Notes: generated from the sequence alone by a model not told the origin. DNA of 64,000 bases from [Actinomadura] parvosata subsp. kistnae (GCF_900323885.1 NZ_OOHJ01000018.1:992001-1056000), one strand, 5' to 3'. Positions 29,000 to 37,768 are shown, counted from the first letter of the stretch. Numbers and translations: made by a program.

Positions 29000-30050
29000 C
29001 TGCCGCCTCCGCCAGCGCCTCGTCCAGTGCCTGCCGGGTGGCCACGCCGACGGCCCTGCCCCGCTCGTCCACGGCCACCGCGCAGCCGGACGGCGACAGC
29101 AGCGCCGCGTCGAGCGCGGCGCGCATGCTGTCGGTGCCGTGCACGAACGTCCCGAACGGCTCCAGCTCCTCAGGCCGGTCGCTGGAGCGCCAGCCGAGCG
29201 GCCGGCCGTCGCCGTCGACCACCAGCAGCCACCGCTCCGGCGAGCTGCCGTCGAAACCTTCCGCCACGGTCAGGTCGGTACGCAGCCGCAGCCCCGCCGT
29301 GGAGATGAAGCGCAGCCGCCTGATCCCCCGGTCCTGTCCCAGGAACTCGCGGACGAAGTCGTCGGCCGGCTCCGACAGCAGCGTCTTGGGGTCGGCGAGC
29401 TGGGCCAGCCTGCCGCCCACCTGCAGCACCGCCACCTGGTCGCCCAGCTTGATGGCCTCGTCGATGTCGTGGGTGACGAACACGATCGTCTTGTTCAGCT
29501 CGCTCTGCAGCCGCAGCAGCTCGTCCTGGAGGTTGGTGCGGACGATGGGGTCGACGGCGCTGAACGGCTCGTCCATGAGCAGCACGGGCGGGTCGGCGGC
29601 CAGCGCCCTGGCCACGCCGACGCGCTGCTGCTGGCCGCCCGAGAGCTGGAACGGGTAGCGGCCCGCCAGCGCCGGGTCGAGGCCGACGCGCTCCAGCAGC
29701 TCCATGGCCGTGGCCCTGGCCTTCTTGCGGTCCCAGCCCAGCAGGTAGGGGACGGTGGCGATGTTGTCGACGATCTTCCGGTGCGGGAACAGGCCGGCCT
29801 GCTGGATGACGTACCCGATGCCGCGCCGCAGCGTCGGCGGGTCGATGCCCTGCACCGGGACGCCGTCGAGGAGGATGCGGCCCTCCGTCGCGTCGATCAT
29901 CCGGTTGATCATGCGCAGGGAGGTGGTCTTCCCGCAGCCTGACGGGCCGACGAACACGGTGATCCGGCCGGTGGGCGCCTCCAGGGTGAGGCGGTCGACC
30001 GCGACCGTGCCGTCCGGATAGCGTTTGGTGACAGACTCGAATGTGATCAC
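28992..30050 (-). CDS. OpuC-type ABC transporter ATP-binding subunit with CBS domain
   Basis: Energises the importer. GTG 30050 gives the usual OpuCA beginning (ITFESVTKRYPDGTVAV) and 352 residues; the open frame extends further but without similarity. Walker A GPSGCGKTTSLRM, signature LSGGQQQRVGVARAL and Walker B LLMDEPFSAVD are intact. The C-terminal 100 residues form a CBS-type region (WLLVVDGDGRPLGW; SGCAVAVDERGRAVGVATRQ), which in OpuA-like systems senses ionic strength. Osmotic control is therefore likely but inferred. Confidence 0.92.
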   Translation of the reverse strand: MITFESVTKRYPDGTVAVDRLTLEAPTGRITVFVGPSGCGKTTSLRMINRMIDATEGRILLDGVPVQGIDPPTLRRGIGYVIQQAGLFPHRKIVDNIATVPYLLGWDRKKARATAMELLERVGLDPALAGRYPFQLSGGQQQRVGVARALAADPPVLLMDEPFSAVDPIVRTNLQDELLRLQSELNKTIVFVTHDIDEAIKLGDQVAVLQVGGRLAQLADPKTLLSEPADDFVREFLGQDRGIRRLRFISTAGLRLRTDLTVAEGFDGSSPERWLLVVDGDGRPLGWRSSDRPEELEPFGTFVHGTDSMRAALDAALLSPSGCAVAVDERGRAVGVATRQALDEALAEAADG

Positions 30051-30257
30051 GCGCGAACTCTCGCTCAGGGGCTTCCGGCGGCAGTGCCGCAGCCCCCGTG
30101 CCACGACCGCCGCATGATCTGCTGAACCCACAGACTACGGCGGCTCGTACCGGCCTGTCCCCTCGGGTTTTCCTGAAGCGTTTCACCTGAGCTGGGAGAT
30201 TCCGACGAAATCTGGATCTGGTAGTGCGCCGGACCACGAAGAGTTGGCATGATAACC

Positions 30258-30296
30258 CTCACAATTCTTGACGCTTCAGCTCACAACTCCTGACGC
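30258..30296 (+). promoter_or_regulatory. 22-bp-phased direct repeat upstream of the sigma-like gene
   Basis: A 17-mer (CTCACAATTCTTGACGC) at 30258 recurs at 30280 with two changes, a 22-bp period or about two helical turns. It lies in the 290-bp divergent region between the OpuC operon and the sigma-like gene, which otherwise shows nothing clear. It could bind a regulator of either unit. Confidence 0.4.
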
Positions 30297-30340
30297 GCAC
30301 TCACCCCCCAGCGTCCGCATCCAGCAAGAGGAACCGGCCC

Positions 30341-31984
30341 GTGTCCCAGTCGCTCACCGATCAGCGCCGGCGCGCAGAAGTGATCGCAGAGCTCTACGAC
30401 CTCCATGCCGCCGGGCTGTTCGCGTACTGCGCCGACCAGCTCGGCGACCTCGGCTCGGCCTCCGACGTCCTGGTGGCCGTGCTCGGCGGCGTCCCCGCCA
30501 CCCCGCCGCCCCGCGCGGCGCTCTACGCCTTCGCCCGCCGCGAGATCCACCGGCGGGACATCGTGTACTCCCCGCCCGCCGTCGACCCGCTCATCGACCC
30601 CGCCACCGCGCTCGTCGAGCGCACCCTGCGCGAGCTGCGCCCGCACCAGCGCGAAGTGCTCGTGCTGTGCGCGGTGTGCGGGCTGAGCAAGCAGGAGCTG
30701 GCGTGGGTGCTCGACGTCGCGCCCGACACCGCCGAGGAGCTGGCGGTGGGCGCCGGGCACCGGTTCAGGCAGTCGCTGGGGGCCGCGCTGGCCTCGACCG
30801 GCGTCCGCGTGCCCAAGCCCGTGGCCGACGTCTACGGCGCGCTCGCCATCGCGCCGCTGGCCGATGTGCTCGGCCGCCTGCCCTGGCCGCAGCCGCCCGG
30901 CACGCTGCGCATCCACTTCGCGGGCTCCCGCACGGCGGCGCCCGCCCCGCTGTTCACCAAGCCGCGCTGGCCGAGCCCGCCCGTGTGGCCCCAGCCGCTG
31001 GCGGAGGCGGACCCGGCGTCCAGCACGGTCATCTTCCCGGCCGAGCTGCTGACGCCGCCGTCGCCGGCGCACACCCCCGTGCACGAGGCGACCACGGCTC
31101 CCATGCCCAAGCTGCGCGACCCGCTGTCGCCGCCTAGAGACGTCCTCGACCCCGGCCCGCCGCTGCGGGATCCGCTCGGGTCGGCGCGGACGCTCAGGGG
31201 GCCCCTGGGCGAGCCCGGGGTGCCGTCCGCCGGCGACAAGTGGGTGGCCGGGGCGTCCTCGTCCCGGAAGGCGGGGCAGGAGCGCCCGTTCTTCATGGCC
31301 GCCCCCGACCCCACGGCCGCCGAGCCGTTCGCCACCGGTGACGTGATCCTGCCCAAGGACGCGCCCGACCCGTACATGACCGGCGACGTGCTCCTCCACG
31401 ACGGCCCCTCCCGGCCGCTGCCGCCGCCCCGGCGCGCGCCCGCCGACCGCCGGCCGCCGTCGCCGGAGCCGCAGCCGACGCCGGAGGAGTTCCGCCGGCC
31501 CCCGGCCGCGCCCGAGGAGTTCCGCCGGCCGCCGTCGGCGCCCGCGCCGCGCCGTCAGGCGTCCCGCGCCGAGGAGCCCGTACGCGGACCGGCGGCCCCG
31601 CTGTTCAAGCCCCGCAGCAAGCGTGCGTCCTCCAGGCCCGCCGGCGAGCCGGTCTACCGGCTGCCCGGCCCGTCCGAGCAGGACGAGGCGGGTTCGCCCG
31701 CACGGCCGCTGGAGAAGCCGCTCGTCAAGCCGCTGGAGAAGCCCCTCGACCGGCCCCGTCAGGGTGACGGGAAGCCGGGCCGGCCGGGCGCCTCCGTCCT
31801 GGAGCCGCGTCCCGTGCGGGCCAGGCCCGCCCCCAAGCGGCGCCCCGACAGCGCCCGCCCCAAGAAGGTGCGCCGCCGCAAGGACCGCCACCACGACTGG
31901 GTGTGGGAGCTCGTCGGGTTCCTGCTGTGCGTGGCCATCGCGATGATCGTGTTCTTCTCCATGCCGGTCATCGTCGGCCCGTGA
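30341..31984 (+). CDS. Sigma-70-like protein with long Pro-rich region and C-terminal membrane anchor
   Basis: A 547-residue protein of unknown role. Residues about 1-75 resemble sigma region 2 (AEVIAELYDLHAAGLFAYCA), and residues about 87-150 resemble sigma region 4 (RTLRELRPHQREVLVLCAVC and the helix-turn-helix LSKQELAWVLDVAPDTAEEL). The region-2 DNA-melting residues are not evident. A Pro/Arg/Ser-rich segment of about 350 residues follows. The C-terminus has one hydrophobic helix (WELVGFLLCVAIAMIVFFS, about residues 520-540) after a basic stretch, predicting cytoplasm-facing sigma domains tethered to the membrane. No anti-sigma gene is adjacent. Confidence 0.7.
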   Translation: MSQSLTDQRRRAEVIAELYDLHAAGLFAYCADQLGDLGSASDVLVAVLGGVPATPPPRAALYAFARREIHRRDIVYSPPAVDPLIDPATALVERTLRELRPHQREVLVLCAVCGLSKQELAWVLDVAPDTAEELAVGAGHRFRQSLGAALASTGVRVPKPVADVYGALAIAPLADVLGRLPWPQPPGTLRIHFAGSRTAAPAPLFTKPRWPSPPVWPQPLAEADPASSTVIFPAELLTPPSPAHTPVHEATTAPMPKLRDPLSPPRDVLDPGPPLRDPLGSARTLRGPLGEPGVPSAGDKWVAGASSSRKAGQERPFFMAAPDPTAAEPFATGDVILPKDAPDPYMTGDVLLHDGPSRPLPPPRRAPADRRPPSPEPQPTPEEFRRPPAAPEEFRRPPSAPAPRRQASRAEEPVRGPAAPLFKPRSKRASSRPAGEPVYRLPGPSEQDEAGSPARPLEKPLVKPLEKPLDRPRQGDGKPGRPGASVLEPRPVRARPAPKRRPDSARPKKVRRRKDRHHDWVWELVGFLLCVAIAMIVFFSMPVIVGP

Positions 31985-31991
31985 CGATCAT

Positions 31992-32019
31992 CGGGGTGGC
32001 GGGCCGGCCCGCCACCCCG
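31992..32019. terminator. Bidirectional terminator between convergent sigma genes
   Basis: A perfect 28-base palindrome with 14-base arms (CGGGGTGGCGGGCC and its complement), followed on the + strand by GTTTCTT. It sits in the 40-bp gap between two convergent genes. Confidence 0.8.
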
Positions 32020-32024
32020 TTTCT

Positions 32025-32912
32025 TCACGCGCCGATGAGGGCGGCCGGGTCGAGCCCGGCCACGCGGGCGGGGTCGGCGAGGATGTCGATCGAGACGATC
32101 CTGCCGTCCGCGATCGTGAACGCTCCGACGGCGACCGTCTTGCCGTCCACGACGTTGAGCGCCCCCGCGACGCCGTTGACCAGCACGGGGTGCGCGAACG
32201 GCGCCATCCGCCGGAACATGAGCGCCTGCTGCCCGACCGTGAGCGCGCCGCGCAGCTCGTTCCAGCCCCTGGCCACCGTGGGCCCCATGTCGGTGCGCAG
32301 CACGACGTCGGGGTGCAGCAGCGACACCAGCGTGTCGAAGTCGCCCTCGCGGGCGGCCGCCATGAACGCCTGCACCACCTCCCGCTGCCGCGACACGTCC
32401 GGGTCGGGCTCGGGCGCCGCGCCGCGCACGCGGCGGCGGGCGCGGCTGGCGAGCTGCCGGGTGGCGGCCGGCGTGCGGTCGATGATCGAGGCGATCTCCT
32501 CGAACGGCACCGCGAACATGTCGTGCAGCACGAACGCCAGCCGCTCTGTCGGCTCCAGGGTCTGCAGCACGACGAGCAGCGCCAGCCCCACAGAGTCCGC
32601 CAGCAGCGCCTCCTGCTCGGGATCGACGCCGTCCGCCGGGCTCACCACCGGGTCGGGCAGGCGCTCCTCCAGCGGGTCCTCGCGGCGGTGCTCGCGGGAG
32701 CGCAGCATGTTCAGGCAGATGCGGGCCACGACCGTGGTGAGCCAGCCGCCCATGTTCCGCACGTCGGCGGTGTCGGTGCGGTTGAGCCTGATCCACGCCT
32801 CCTGCACGGCGTCGTCGGCCTCGCTGAGCGAGCCGAGCATCCGGTACGCGACGGCTCTGAGCTGACCGCGTTGCGCCTCGAAGAGGCCGGTCAGATAGTC
32901 GTGGTCGTCCAT
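32025..32912 (-). CDS. ECF41-type RNA polymerase sigma factor with SnoaL-like C-terminal domain
   Basis: A 295-residue alternative sigma factor: region 2 (LRAVAYRMLGSLSEADDAVQ, WIRLNR), region 4 (TERLAFVLHDMFAVPFEEI, RTPAATRQLASRARRRV) and a 110-residue SnoaL/NTF2-like C-terminal domain (FMAAAREGDFDTLVSLLHPD onward) that in ECF41 proteins regulates activity in place of an anti-sigma factor. The segment ADPARV near the end is in the position of the ECF41 NPDKL motif. ECF41 genes usually neighbour a carboxymuconolactone decarboxylase, oxidoreductase or epimerase gene; none is here. Confidence 0.85.
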   Translation of the reverse strand: MDDHDYLTGLFEAQRGQLRAVAYRMLGSLSEADDAVQEAWIRLNRTDTADVRNMGGWLTTVVARICLNMLRSREHRREDPLEERLPDPVVSPADGVDPEQEALLADSVGLALLVVLQTLEPTERLAFVLHDMFAVPFEEIASIIDRTPAATRQLASRARRRVRGAAPEPDPDVSRQREVVQAFMAAAREGDFDTLVSLLHPDVVLRTDMGPTVARGWNELRGALTVGQQALMFRRMAPFAHPVLVNGVAGALNVVDGKTVAVGAFTIADGRIVSIDILADPARVAGLDPAALIGA

Positions 32913-32913
32913 G

Positions 32914-32940
32914 TGTCACATTCCTTCTCGGGCCCGCGTC
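32914..32940 (+). promoter_or_regulatory. Exact ECF41-type promoter without a downstream gene
   Basis: TGTCACA (32914-32920), a 16-base spacer and CGTC (32937-32940) match the published ECF41 consensus TGTCACA-N16-CGTC. It points away from the sigma gene toward the 3' end of ltp2, where the + strand has only an ATG at 32954 with a short frame. Confidence 0.65.
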
Positions 32941-33035
32941 ATTGCTGTGACCCATGAAAGCGGGCCGGCGTGACATGGCCGGCCCCGGGCCCCCTCTCTG
33001 GAGTGGGCGATGGAGGCACGGATGGGCCGGCCGCC

Positions 33036-34196
33036 TCAGCCGGATGACAGGATGAGGCCGCTGGTCGGGACGCCCGTCCCGGCCGTCACCAGGACGTTCG
33101 TGACGTCGGGGAGCTGGTTGACCGCCGTGCCCCTGATCTGGCGGACGGCCTCCGCGATGCCGTTCATGCCGTGGATGTACGCCTCCCCGAGCTGCCCGCC
33201 GTGCGGGTTGACCGGGAGGCGGCCGTCCAGCTCGATGCCGCCGTCGGCGAGGAACCCGGGCGCCTCGCCCCGCCCGCAGAAGCCGAGCTCCTCCAGCTGG
33301 GTCAGGACGAACGGCGTGAAATGGTCGTACAGGATCGCCGTCTGGATGTCGGCGGGAGATAGGCCGGAGATCTCCCAGAGACGCCGGCCGACGACCGACA
33401 TCTCCGGCAGGCCGGTCATGTCATCCCGGTAGTAGCTCGTCATCATCATCTGGCCGGCCCCCGCCCCCTGGGCCGCCGCCGTGATCACGGCCGGGGAGCG
33501 GCGCAGGTCGCGGGCCCGTTCGGTGGAGGTGACGACCAGCGCCACCGCCCCGTCGCTCTCCTGGCAGCAGTCGAGCAGGTGCAGCGGCTCCACGATCCAC
33601 CGGGACGCCTGGTGCTCCTCCAGCGTGATCGGGCGGCCGTGGAACCAGGCGGCCGGGTTCGTGGCCGCGTGCCTGCGCATGGCCACCGCCACCCGCCCGA
33701 AATCCTCCGAGGTCGCGTTGTGGACGTGCATGTAGCGGCGCGCGAACATGGCCACCCACGCCGCCGGCGTCATCAGCCCGAACGGCACGTGCCAGCTCAT
33801 CTCCAGCCCCTGCGAGCCCGGCTGCCCGGCCAGGCCCGCGTTCGGGCGGCCGAACCGGCGGCCCGAGCGCTCGTTGAACGCCCGGTAGCAGACCACCGTG
33901 CGGGCCGCGCCCGTGGCCACCGCCATGGCCGCGTGGGCGACGGTGCCGCAGGCCGCGCCGCCGCCGTACTCGACGCGGGAGAAGAACGTCAGCTCGCCGA
34001 TGCCCGTCTCCCTCGCGACGGCGATCTCCTGGTTGGCGTCCTGGCTGTAGGTGACCAGGCCGTCCACGTCGGCCGGCGACAGGCCCGCGTCGTCCAGGGC
34101 CGCCAGCACCGCCTCGGCGGCGAGCCGCAGCTCCGAGCGTCCCGACTGCTTGCTGAACTCGGTGGCGCCGATGCCGGCGATGGCGGTCGTCGTCAC
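33036..34196 (-). CDS. ltp2: Thiolase-like steroid side-chain aldolase (Ltp2-type)
   Basis: SCP-x-type thiolase-fold protein of 386 residues. In mycobacteria Ltp2 cleaves the 17-hydroxy-steroid propionyl-CoA by a retro-aldol reaction, releasing propionyl-CoA and a C19 steroid, and it needs the DUF35 domain of ChsH2. The N-terminus (IAGIGATEFSKQSGRSELRL) and the segment VEYGGGAACGTVAHAAMAVA fit this group; NPHGGQLGEAYIHGMNGIAE is the conserved C-terminal part. It overlaps chsH1 by 4 bases as the last gene of a six-gene operon, in the same order as the mycobacterial igr operon. Confidence 0.88.
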   Translation of the reverse strand: MTTTAIAGIGATEFSKQSGRSELRLAAEAVLAALDDAGLSPADVDGLVTYSQDANQEIAVARETGIGELTFFSRVEYGGGAACGTVAHAAMAVATGAARTVVCYRAFNERSGRRFGRPNAGLAGQPGSQGLEMSWHVPFGLMTPAAWVAMFARRYMHVHNATSEDFGRVAVAMRRHAATNPAAWFHGRPITLEEHQASRWIVEPLHLLDCCQESDGAVALVVTSTERARDLRRSPAVITAAAQGAGAGQMMMTSYYRDDMTGLPEMSVVGRRLWEISGLSPADIQTAILYDHFTPFVLTQLEELGFCGRGEAPGFLADGGIELDGRLPVNPHGGQLGEAYIHGMNGIAEAVRQIRGTAVNQLPDVTNVLVTAGTGVPTSGLILSSG

Positions 34197-34570
34197 TGCG
34201 TCTCCAAGGTGACCGTGCCCGTGGCGTGCTCGCCCAGGCTCACCCGGCCGCGCACCTCGACCGTCAGCCGCTCGCCCGCGCCCGCCACGACCGTGCCGCT
34301 GAACGTCAGGCGGTCGCCCGCGTACGCGGGCACGCCCAGCTTGACGTCGATGCTCCTGATCACGGCCCGGGGGCCCGCCCAGTCGGTCACGTAGCGCTCG
34401 ACCAGGCCCATCGTGGTCAGGATGTTCAGGAAGATGTCCTTGGAGCCCTGGGCGCGGGCCAGCGCCGTGTCGTGGTGCACCGGCGTGTAGTCCATGGTCG
34501 CCAGGGCCGTGGAGACGACCATCGTGGGCGTCAGGTCGATCGACAGCTCCGGCAGCGCGGCCCCGATCAT
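34193..34570 (-). CDS. chsH1: MaoC-like hydratase subunit ChsH1
   Basis: A 125-residue hotdog-fold protein, the catalytic partner of ChsH2 in the hydration of the steroid enoyl-CoA. ATG 34570 overlaps the chsH2 stop (ATGA) and gives the family beginning IGAALPEL. The stretches MVVSTALATMDYTPVHHD (with the catalytic Asp/His pair), AQGSKDIFLNILTTMGLVER and YVTDWAGPRAV agree closely with mycobacterial Rv3541c as I recall it. A GTG at 34582 is the alternative start. Confidence 0.9.
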   Translation of the reverse strand: MIGAALPELSIDLTPTMVVSTALATMDYTPVHHDTALARAQGSKDIFLNILTTMGLVERYVTDWAGPRAVIRSIDVKLGVPAYAGDRLTFSGTVVAGAGERLTVEVRGRVSLGEHATGTVTLETQ

Positions 34571-35499
34571 GGCCGCGTCCACATGGGCAGGACGAGCCGG
34601 TCGTCCATCCGGCGGTAGGTCACCCGCAACGGCATTCCGATCCTCACTTCCTCGACGGGGCAGTCCACGACGTTGCCCACGATCCGCACGCCCTCCGGCA
34701 GCTCCACCACCCCCACCACGAACGGCGTCTCCCGGCCCGGCACGGGCGGATGGTGGTGCACGACGTAGCTGAACAGCGTCCCCGTGCCGTCGGCCACCCG
34801 GTACGTACGCTCCGAGGAGCGGCAACGCGGGCACAGCGGGCCGGGCGGATGGCGCAGCTCGCCGCAGTCGGCGCACGCCTGGACGCGCAGCTCGCCCCGG
34901 TTCACGCCCTCCCAGAAGAACGCCGTGTCCTGGTTGACGGCGGGCTGGAGCGGATACGGCTCCATCGCCTTCGCCTTCGGCGGGCGGAACTTCAGTACCC
35001 GGAACATCATCTCGGCGACCGGCTCGTCGTCGTCGGTGTACCAGGTGATGTTCCACGTCGCGAAGTAGCCGACGCCCAGAGCCGTCCGCTTCGGCCCCGC
35101 CAGGCCCGCGAACCTCGTCGCCGGGGTCAGCCGCTCCCCTACCCGGACGTAACGGTGGTAGGTCTGCTCGCAGTTCGTCGCCACCACGCCCGTGTAGCCG
35201 CTGCCGTCGAGCGCGGCCATCATGTCGTCCACCGGCGAGCGGTCCTTCGCGCCGCGGCGCAGGCCCGGCATCGTCCACACCTGGGCCATGGCGGGCGGGG
35301 CCAGGCCCTCCTCCAGGTAGCGCGGGTTCTCGTCGCCCATGGCGGTCAGCCAGTGCCTGATCATCGGGACGTTCACGGGGTCGGCGGCCGGAGCGCCCCG
35401 CACCTCCCCGAGCGCCGCCTGCTTGCCCGCCAGCTCGTGCAGCTCCTCGTCAGTCATCGGTGCGGCCTCGGCAGGCTCGCGCTTGTCGGAGGCGGTCAT
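34567..35499 (-). CDS. chsH2: Hydratase subunit ChsH2: MaoC-like plus DUF35 zinc domain
   Basis: Two-domain subunit of 310 residues. The N-terminal half is a degenerate hotdog (NVPMIRHWLTAMGDENPRYL; TWNITWYTDDDEPVAEMMFR). The C-terminal half is a DUF35 rubredoxin-like zinc ribbon plus OB fold, with CADCGELRHPPGPLCPRC providing four cysteines. In characterised systems the first domain pairs with ChsH1 and the second activates Ltp2. ATG 35499 overlaps the chsE2 stop as ATGA; an ATG at 35457 is an alternative. Confidence 0.9.
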   Translation of the reverse strand: MTASDKREPAEAAPMTDEELHELAGKQAALGEVRGAPAADPVNVPMIRHWLTAMGDENPRYLEEGLAPPAMAQVWTMPGLRRGAKDRSPVDDMMAALDGSGYTGVVATNCEQTYHRYVRVGERLTPATRFAGLAGPKRTALGVGYFATWNITWYTDDDEPVAEMMFRVLKFRPPKAKAMEPYPLQPAVNQDTAFFWEGVNRGELRVQACADCGELRHPPGPLCPRCRSSERTYRVADGTGTLFSYVVHHHPPVPGRETPFVVGVVELPEGVRIVGNVVDCPVEEVRIGMPLRVTYRRMDDRLVLPMWTRP

Positions 35500-36650
35500 C
35501 GCGGCGGCCTCGGGAGGCTCAGGCCGAGCATGGCGATCAGCTCGCGCTGCACCTCGTTCACCCCGCCGCCGAACGTCAGCACCACCGCGCCCTTCACCCC
35601 GTGGTCGAGGCGTTCGAGCAGCTCGGCCGTCTCCGGGTCCGACGGGTCGCCGTACCTGGCCAGCACGTCCCCGACGATCCGGCCGATCTCCTGCATGCGC
35701 TCCGAGCCGTAGATCTTCGTCGCGGACGCGTCCGGCGCGCCCAGCCAACCCAGGTCCATGTTGGCCGCCACCTGCCAGTTGAGCAGCTCGTTCGTCCGGA
35801 ACGCCGCCCACACCTCCGCCAGCGCCCGCCGCACGTCCGGCTCGGCGTCCGCGCCGGTGCGGCGCGCCCAGGCGCGGAAGCGGTCGTACGTCTGGCCGAG
35901 GTTGCCCGCCGGGCCGAGCGTGACACGCTCGTGGTTGAGCTGGTTGACGATCAGGTCCCAGCCGCGGTCCACCTCGCCGACCACCATGTCCACCGGGACG
36001 CGCACGTCCGAGTAGTACGTCGCGTTGGTGTGGTGGCGGCCGTCCATGGTCACGATCGGCGTCCACGAGAAGCCCGGATCGTCCGTGGAGGCGATCATCA
36101 TGGTGATGCCCTTGTGCTTCTTCGCGGTGGGGTTCGTGCGGGCGGCCAGCCAGATGTACTGCGCGTAGTGGGCGCCGCTGGTGAAGATCTTCTGGCCGTT
36201 GACGACGTAGTGGTCGCCGTCGAGCACCGCCGTCGTCCTCAGCGAGGCCAGGTCCGTGCCCGCCTCCGGCTCGCTGTAGCCGATCGCGAAATGGCACTCG
36301 CCCGCGAGGATGCGCGGCAGGAAGTGCTCCTTCTGCCGCTCCGTCCCGTACTGCATGAGCGTCGGCCCCACCGTCTGCACGGTGATGATCGGGTACGGCA
36401 CGCCCGCGCGGGCGATCTCGTTGGCGAAGATCTGCTGCTCCAGGGGGCCGTAGCCGCTGCCGCCGTACTCCTTGGGCCAGCCGAGGCCCAGCTTGCCGTC
36501 CCGCCCGAGGCGGCGGCAGTGCGCCATGTACGCCTCGCCGAACGGATCCTCGGCGATCTTGGCGCGGTCCTCGGCGGTGAGGCAGCCCTGGAAGTACTCG
36601 CGCAACTCGTCACGGAGCCTGCGCTGCTCGGGGGTCAGGTCGATGAACAT
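35496..36650 (-). CDS. chsE2: Acyl-CoA dehydrogenase subunit ChsE2 (FadE29-type)
   Basis: A 384-residue flavoprotein subunit. Motifs: LGLGWPKEYGGSGYGPLEQQ, ECHFAIGYSEPEAGTDLASL and VNGQKIFTSGAHYAQYIWLA, all of the ACAD core. ChsE1 and ChsE2 form an alpha2beta2 dehydrogenase that oxidises the three-carbon side chain of the steroid CoA ester. ATG 36650 shares one base with the chsE1 stop (TGATG). Length and order match mycobacterial FadE29. Confidence 0.9.
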   Translation of the reverse strand: MFIDLTPEQRRLRDELREYFQGCLTAEDRAKIAEDPFGEAYMAHCRRLGRDGKLGLGWPKEYGGSGYGPLEQQIFANEIARAGVPYPIITVQTVGPTLMQYGTERQKEHFLPRILAGECHFAIGYSEPEAGTDLASLRTTAVLDGDHYVVNGQKIFTSGAHYAQYIWLAARTNPTAKKHKGITMMIASTDDPGFSWTPIVTMDGRHHTNATYYSDVRVPVDMVVGEVDRGWDLIVNQLNHERVTLGPAGNLGQTYDRFRAWARRTGADAEPDVRRALAEVWAAFRTNELLNWQVAANMDLGWLGAPDASATKIYGSERMQEIGRIVGDVLARYGDPSDPETAELLERLDHGVKGAVVLTFGGGVNEVQRELIAMLGLSLPRPPR

Positions 36651-37768
36651 CAGACGAGCGCTCCGATCACGTCGAGCTGGGCGTCGGCGCCGCCGAGCAG
36701 CAAGGACAGGTGCCTGGCCTGGGCGAAGTAGCGATGCAGCGGGTAGGTGACGTCGAGGCCGAGGCCACCGTGCAGGTGCTGGCAGGTGTAGAGCGCCCTG
36801 AACGCCCCACTGACGTGGTACGCCGCCAGCGCCAGGTCCTCCTCCGCCGGCAACCCCTCGCCCAGCCGCCACACCGCCGACCACATGGCCACGTCCAGGG
36901 CCCTGGCGGCGATGTAGACGTCGGCGATCTGCATCGTCACCGCCTGGAACTCGGCCAGCGCCCGCCCGAACTGCCGGCGCTGCTTGATGTAGGCGGTCGT
37001 CAGCTCCAGCGCGCCCGCCAGCACGCCGCTCGCCTGCGCGGCCACGGCCGCCATGAAGATCCGCCGCGCGTCCGCCACCGCCTCCGGCCCCGCGACCCGC
37101 TCCGCCGGGGTGCCGTCCAGCACGACCGTGGCGGCCGGCTCGCCCGTGGAGGTGAACTCGGCCGCCGTCACCGGCTCCTCCATGAGGAACAGGCCGTTAT
37201 CGGCGGTCACCAGCACCGCCCCTCCGGGATACGGCACCCCCACCTTCCGCCCGCTCACCCTCCACCCGGCTTCGCCTTCGGCCCCCGCGCCGGCACCTCG
37301 TGCCTCCGCCGCGACCGGCCCGGCACCCACCCCTCCGGCACTCGGCCCGGCGCCACCCTGCCCCGCAGCACTCGCCCCGGCCGCGCCCGCGTCACCCGAC
37401 GCCGCGGCCCCGGGTTCAACCGTGACCTGGCGGGCGGTGGTCGTGGGCGGGTCGGCAAGGGCGCGGGCCGGCTCGCGCAGGGCGAGGGTGAGGCGGCCGG
37501 TGCGTTGCTGGTCGGGGGTGCCGTGGCGGGCCAGGAGGAGCGTCGAGGCCAGGGTCGGCAGCGCGGGCACCATGGCCGCCCGCGCGCCCACCTCGCGCAG
37601 CACGACGGCCATCTCCACCGGCCCGAGCCCGGCCCCGCCCGCCTCCTCGGGCACGCACACGCCCATCAGCCCGGCCTGCCACAGCCGCTCCTCGTCGCCG
37701 TCCTTGGCGAGGACGTCGGCGGCCAGCTTCTTCAGATCCTGCTGGGTTTCGTCCAGGTTGAAATCCAC
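36650..37768 (-). CDS. chsE1: Acyl-CoA dehydrogenase subunit ChsE1 (FadE28-type)
   Basis: A 372-residue partner of ChsE2. MGVCVPEEAGGAGLGPVEMA and the C-terminal CQHLHGGLGLDVTYPLHRYF are typical. FadE28 has about 339 residues; the extra length is an Ala/Gly-rich stretch at residues about 118-165 (AGASAAGQGGAGPSAGG and similar), inserted before the middle beta domain. GTG 37768 overlaps the ligase stop by one base. The insertion is probably a flexible surface loop, but an effect on the dimer cannot be excluded. Confidence 0.88.
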   Translation of the reverse strand: MDFNLDETQQDLKKLAADVLAKDGDEERLWQAGLMGVCVPEEAGGAGLGPVEMAVVLREVGARAAMVPALPTLASTLLLARHGTPDQQRTGRLTLALREPARALADPPTTTARQVTVEPGAAASGDAGAAGASAAGQGGAGPSAGGVGAGPVAAEARGAGAGAEGEAGWRVSGRKVGVPYPGGAVLVTADNGLFLMEEPVTAAEFTSTGEPAATVVLDGTPAERVAGPEAVADARRIFMAAVAAQASGVLAGALELTTAYIKQRRQFGRALAEFQAVTMQIADVYIAARALDVAMWSAVWRLGEGLPAEEDLALAAYHVSGAFRALYTCQHLHGGLGLDVTYPLHRYFAQARHLSLLLGGADAQLDVIGALV

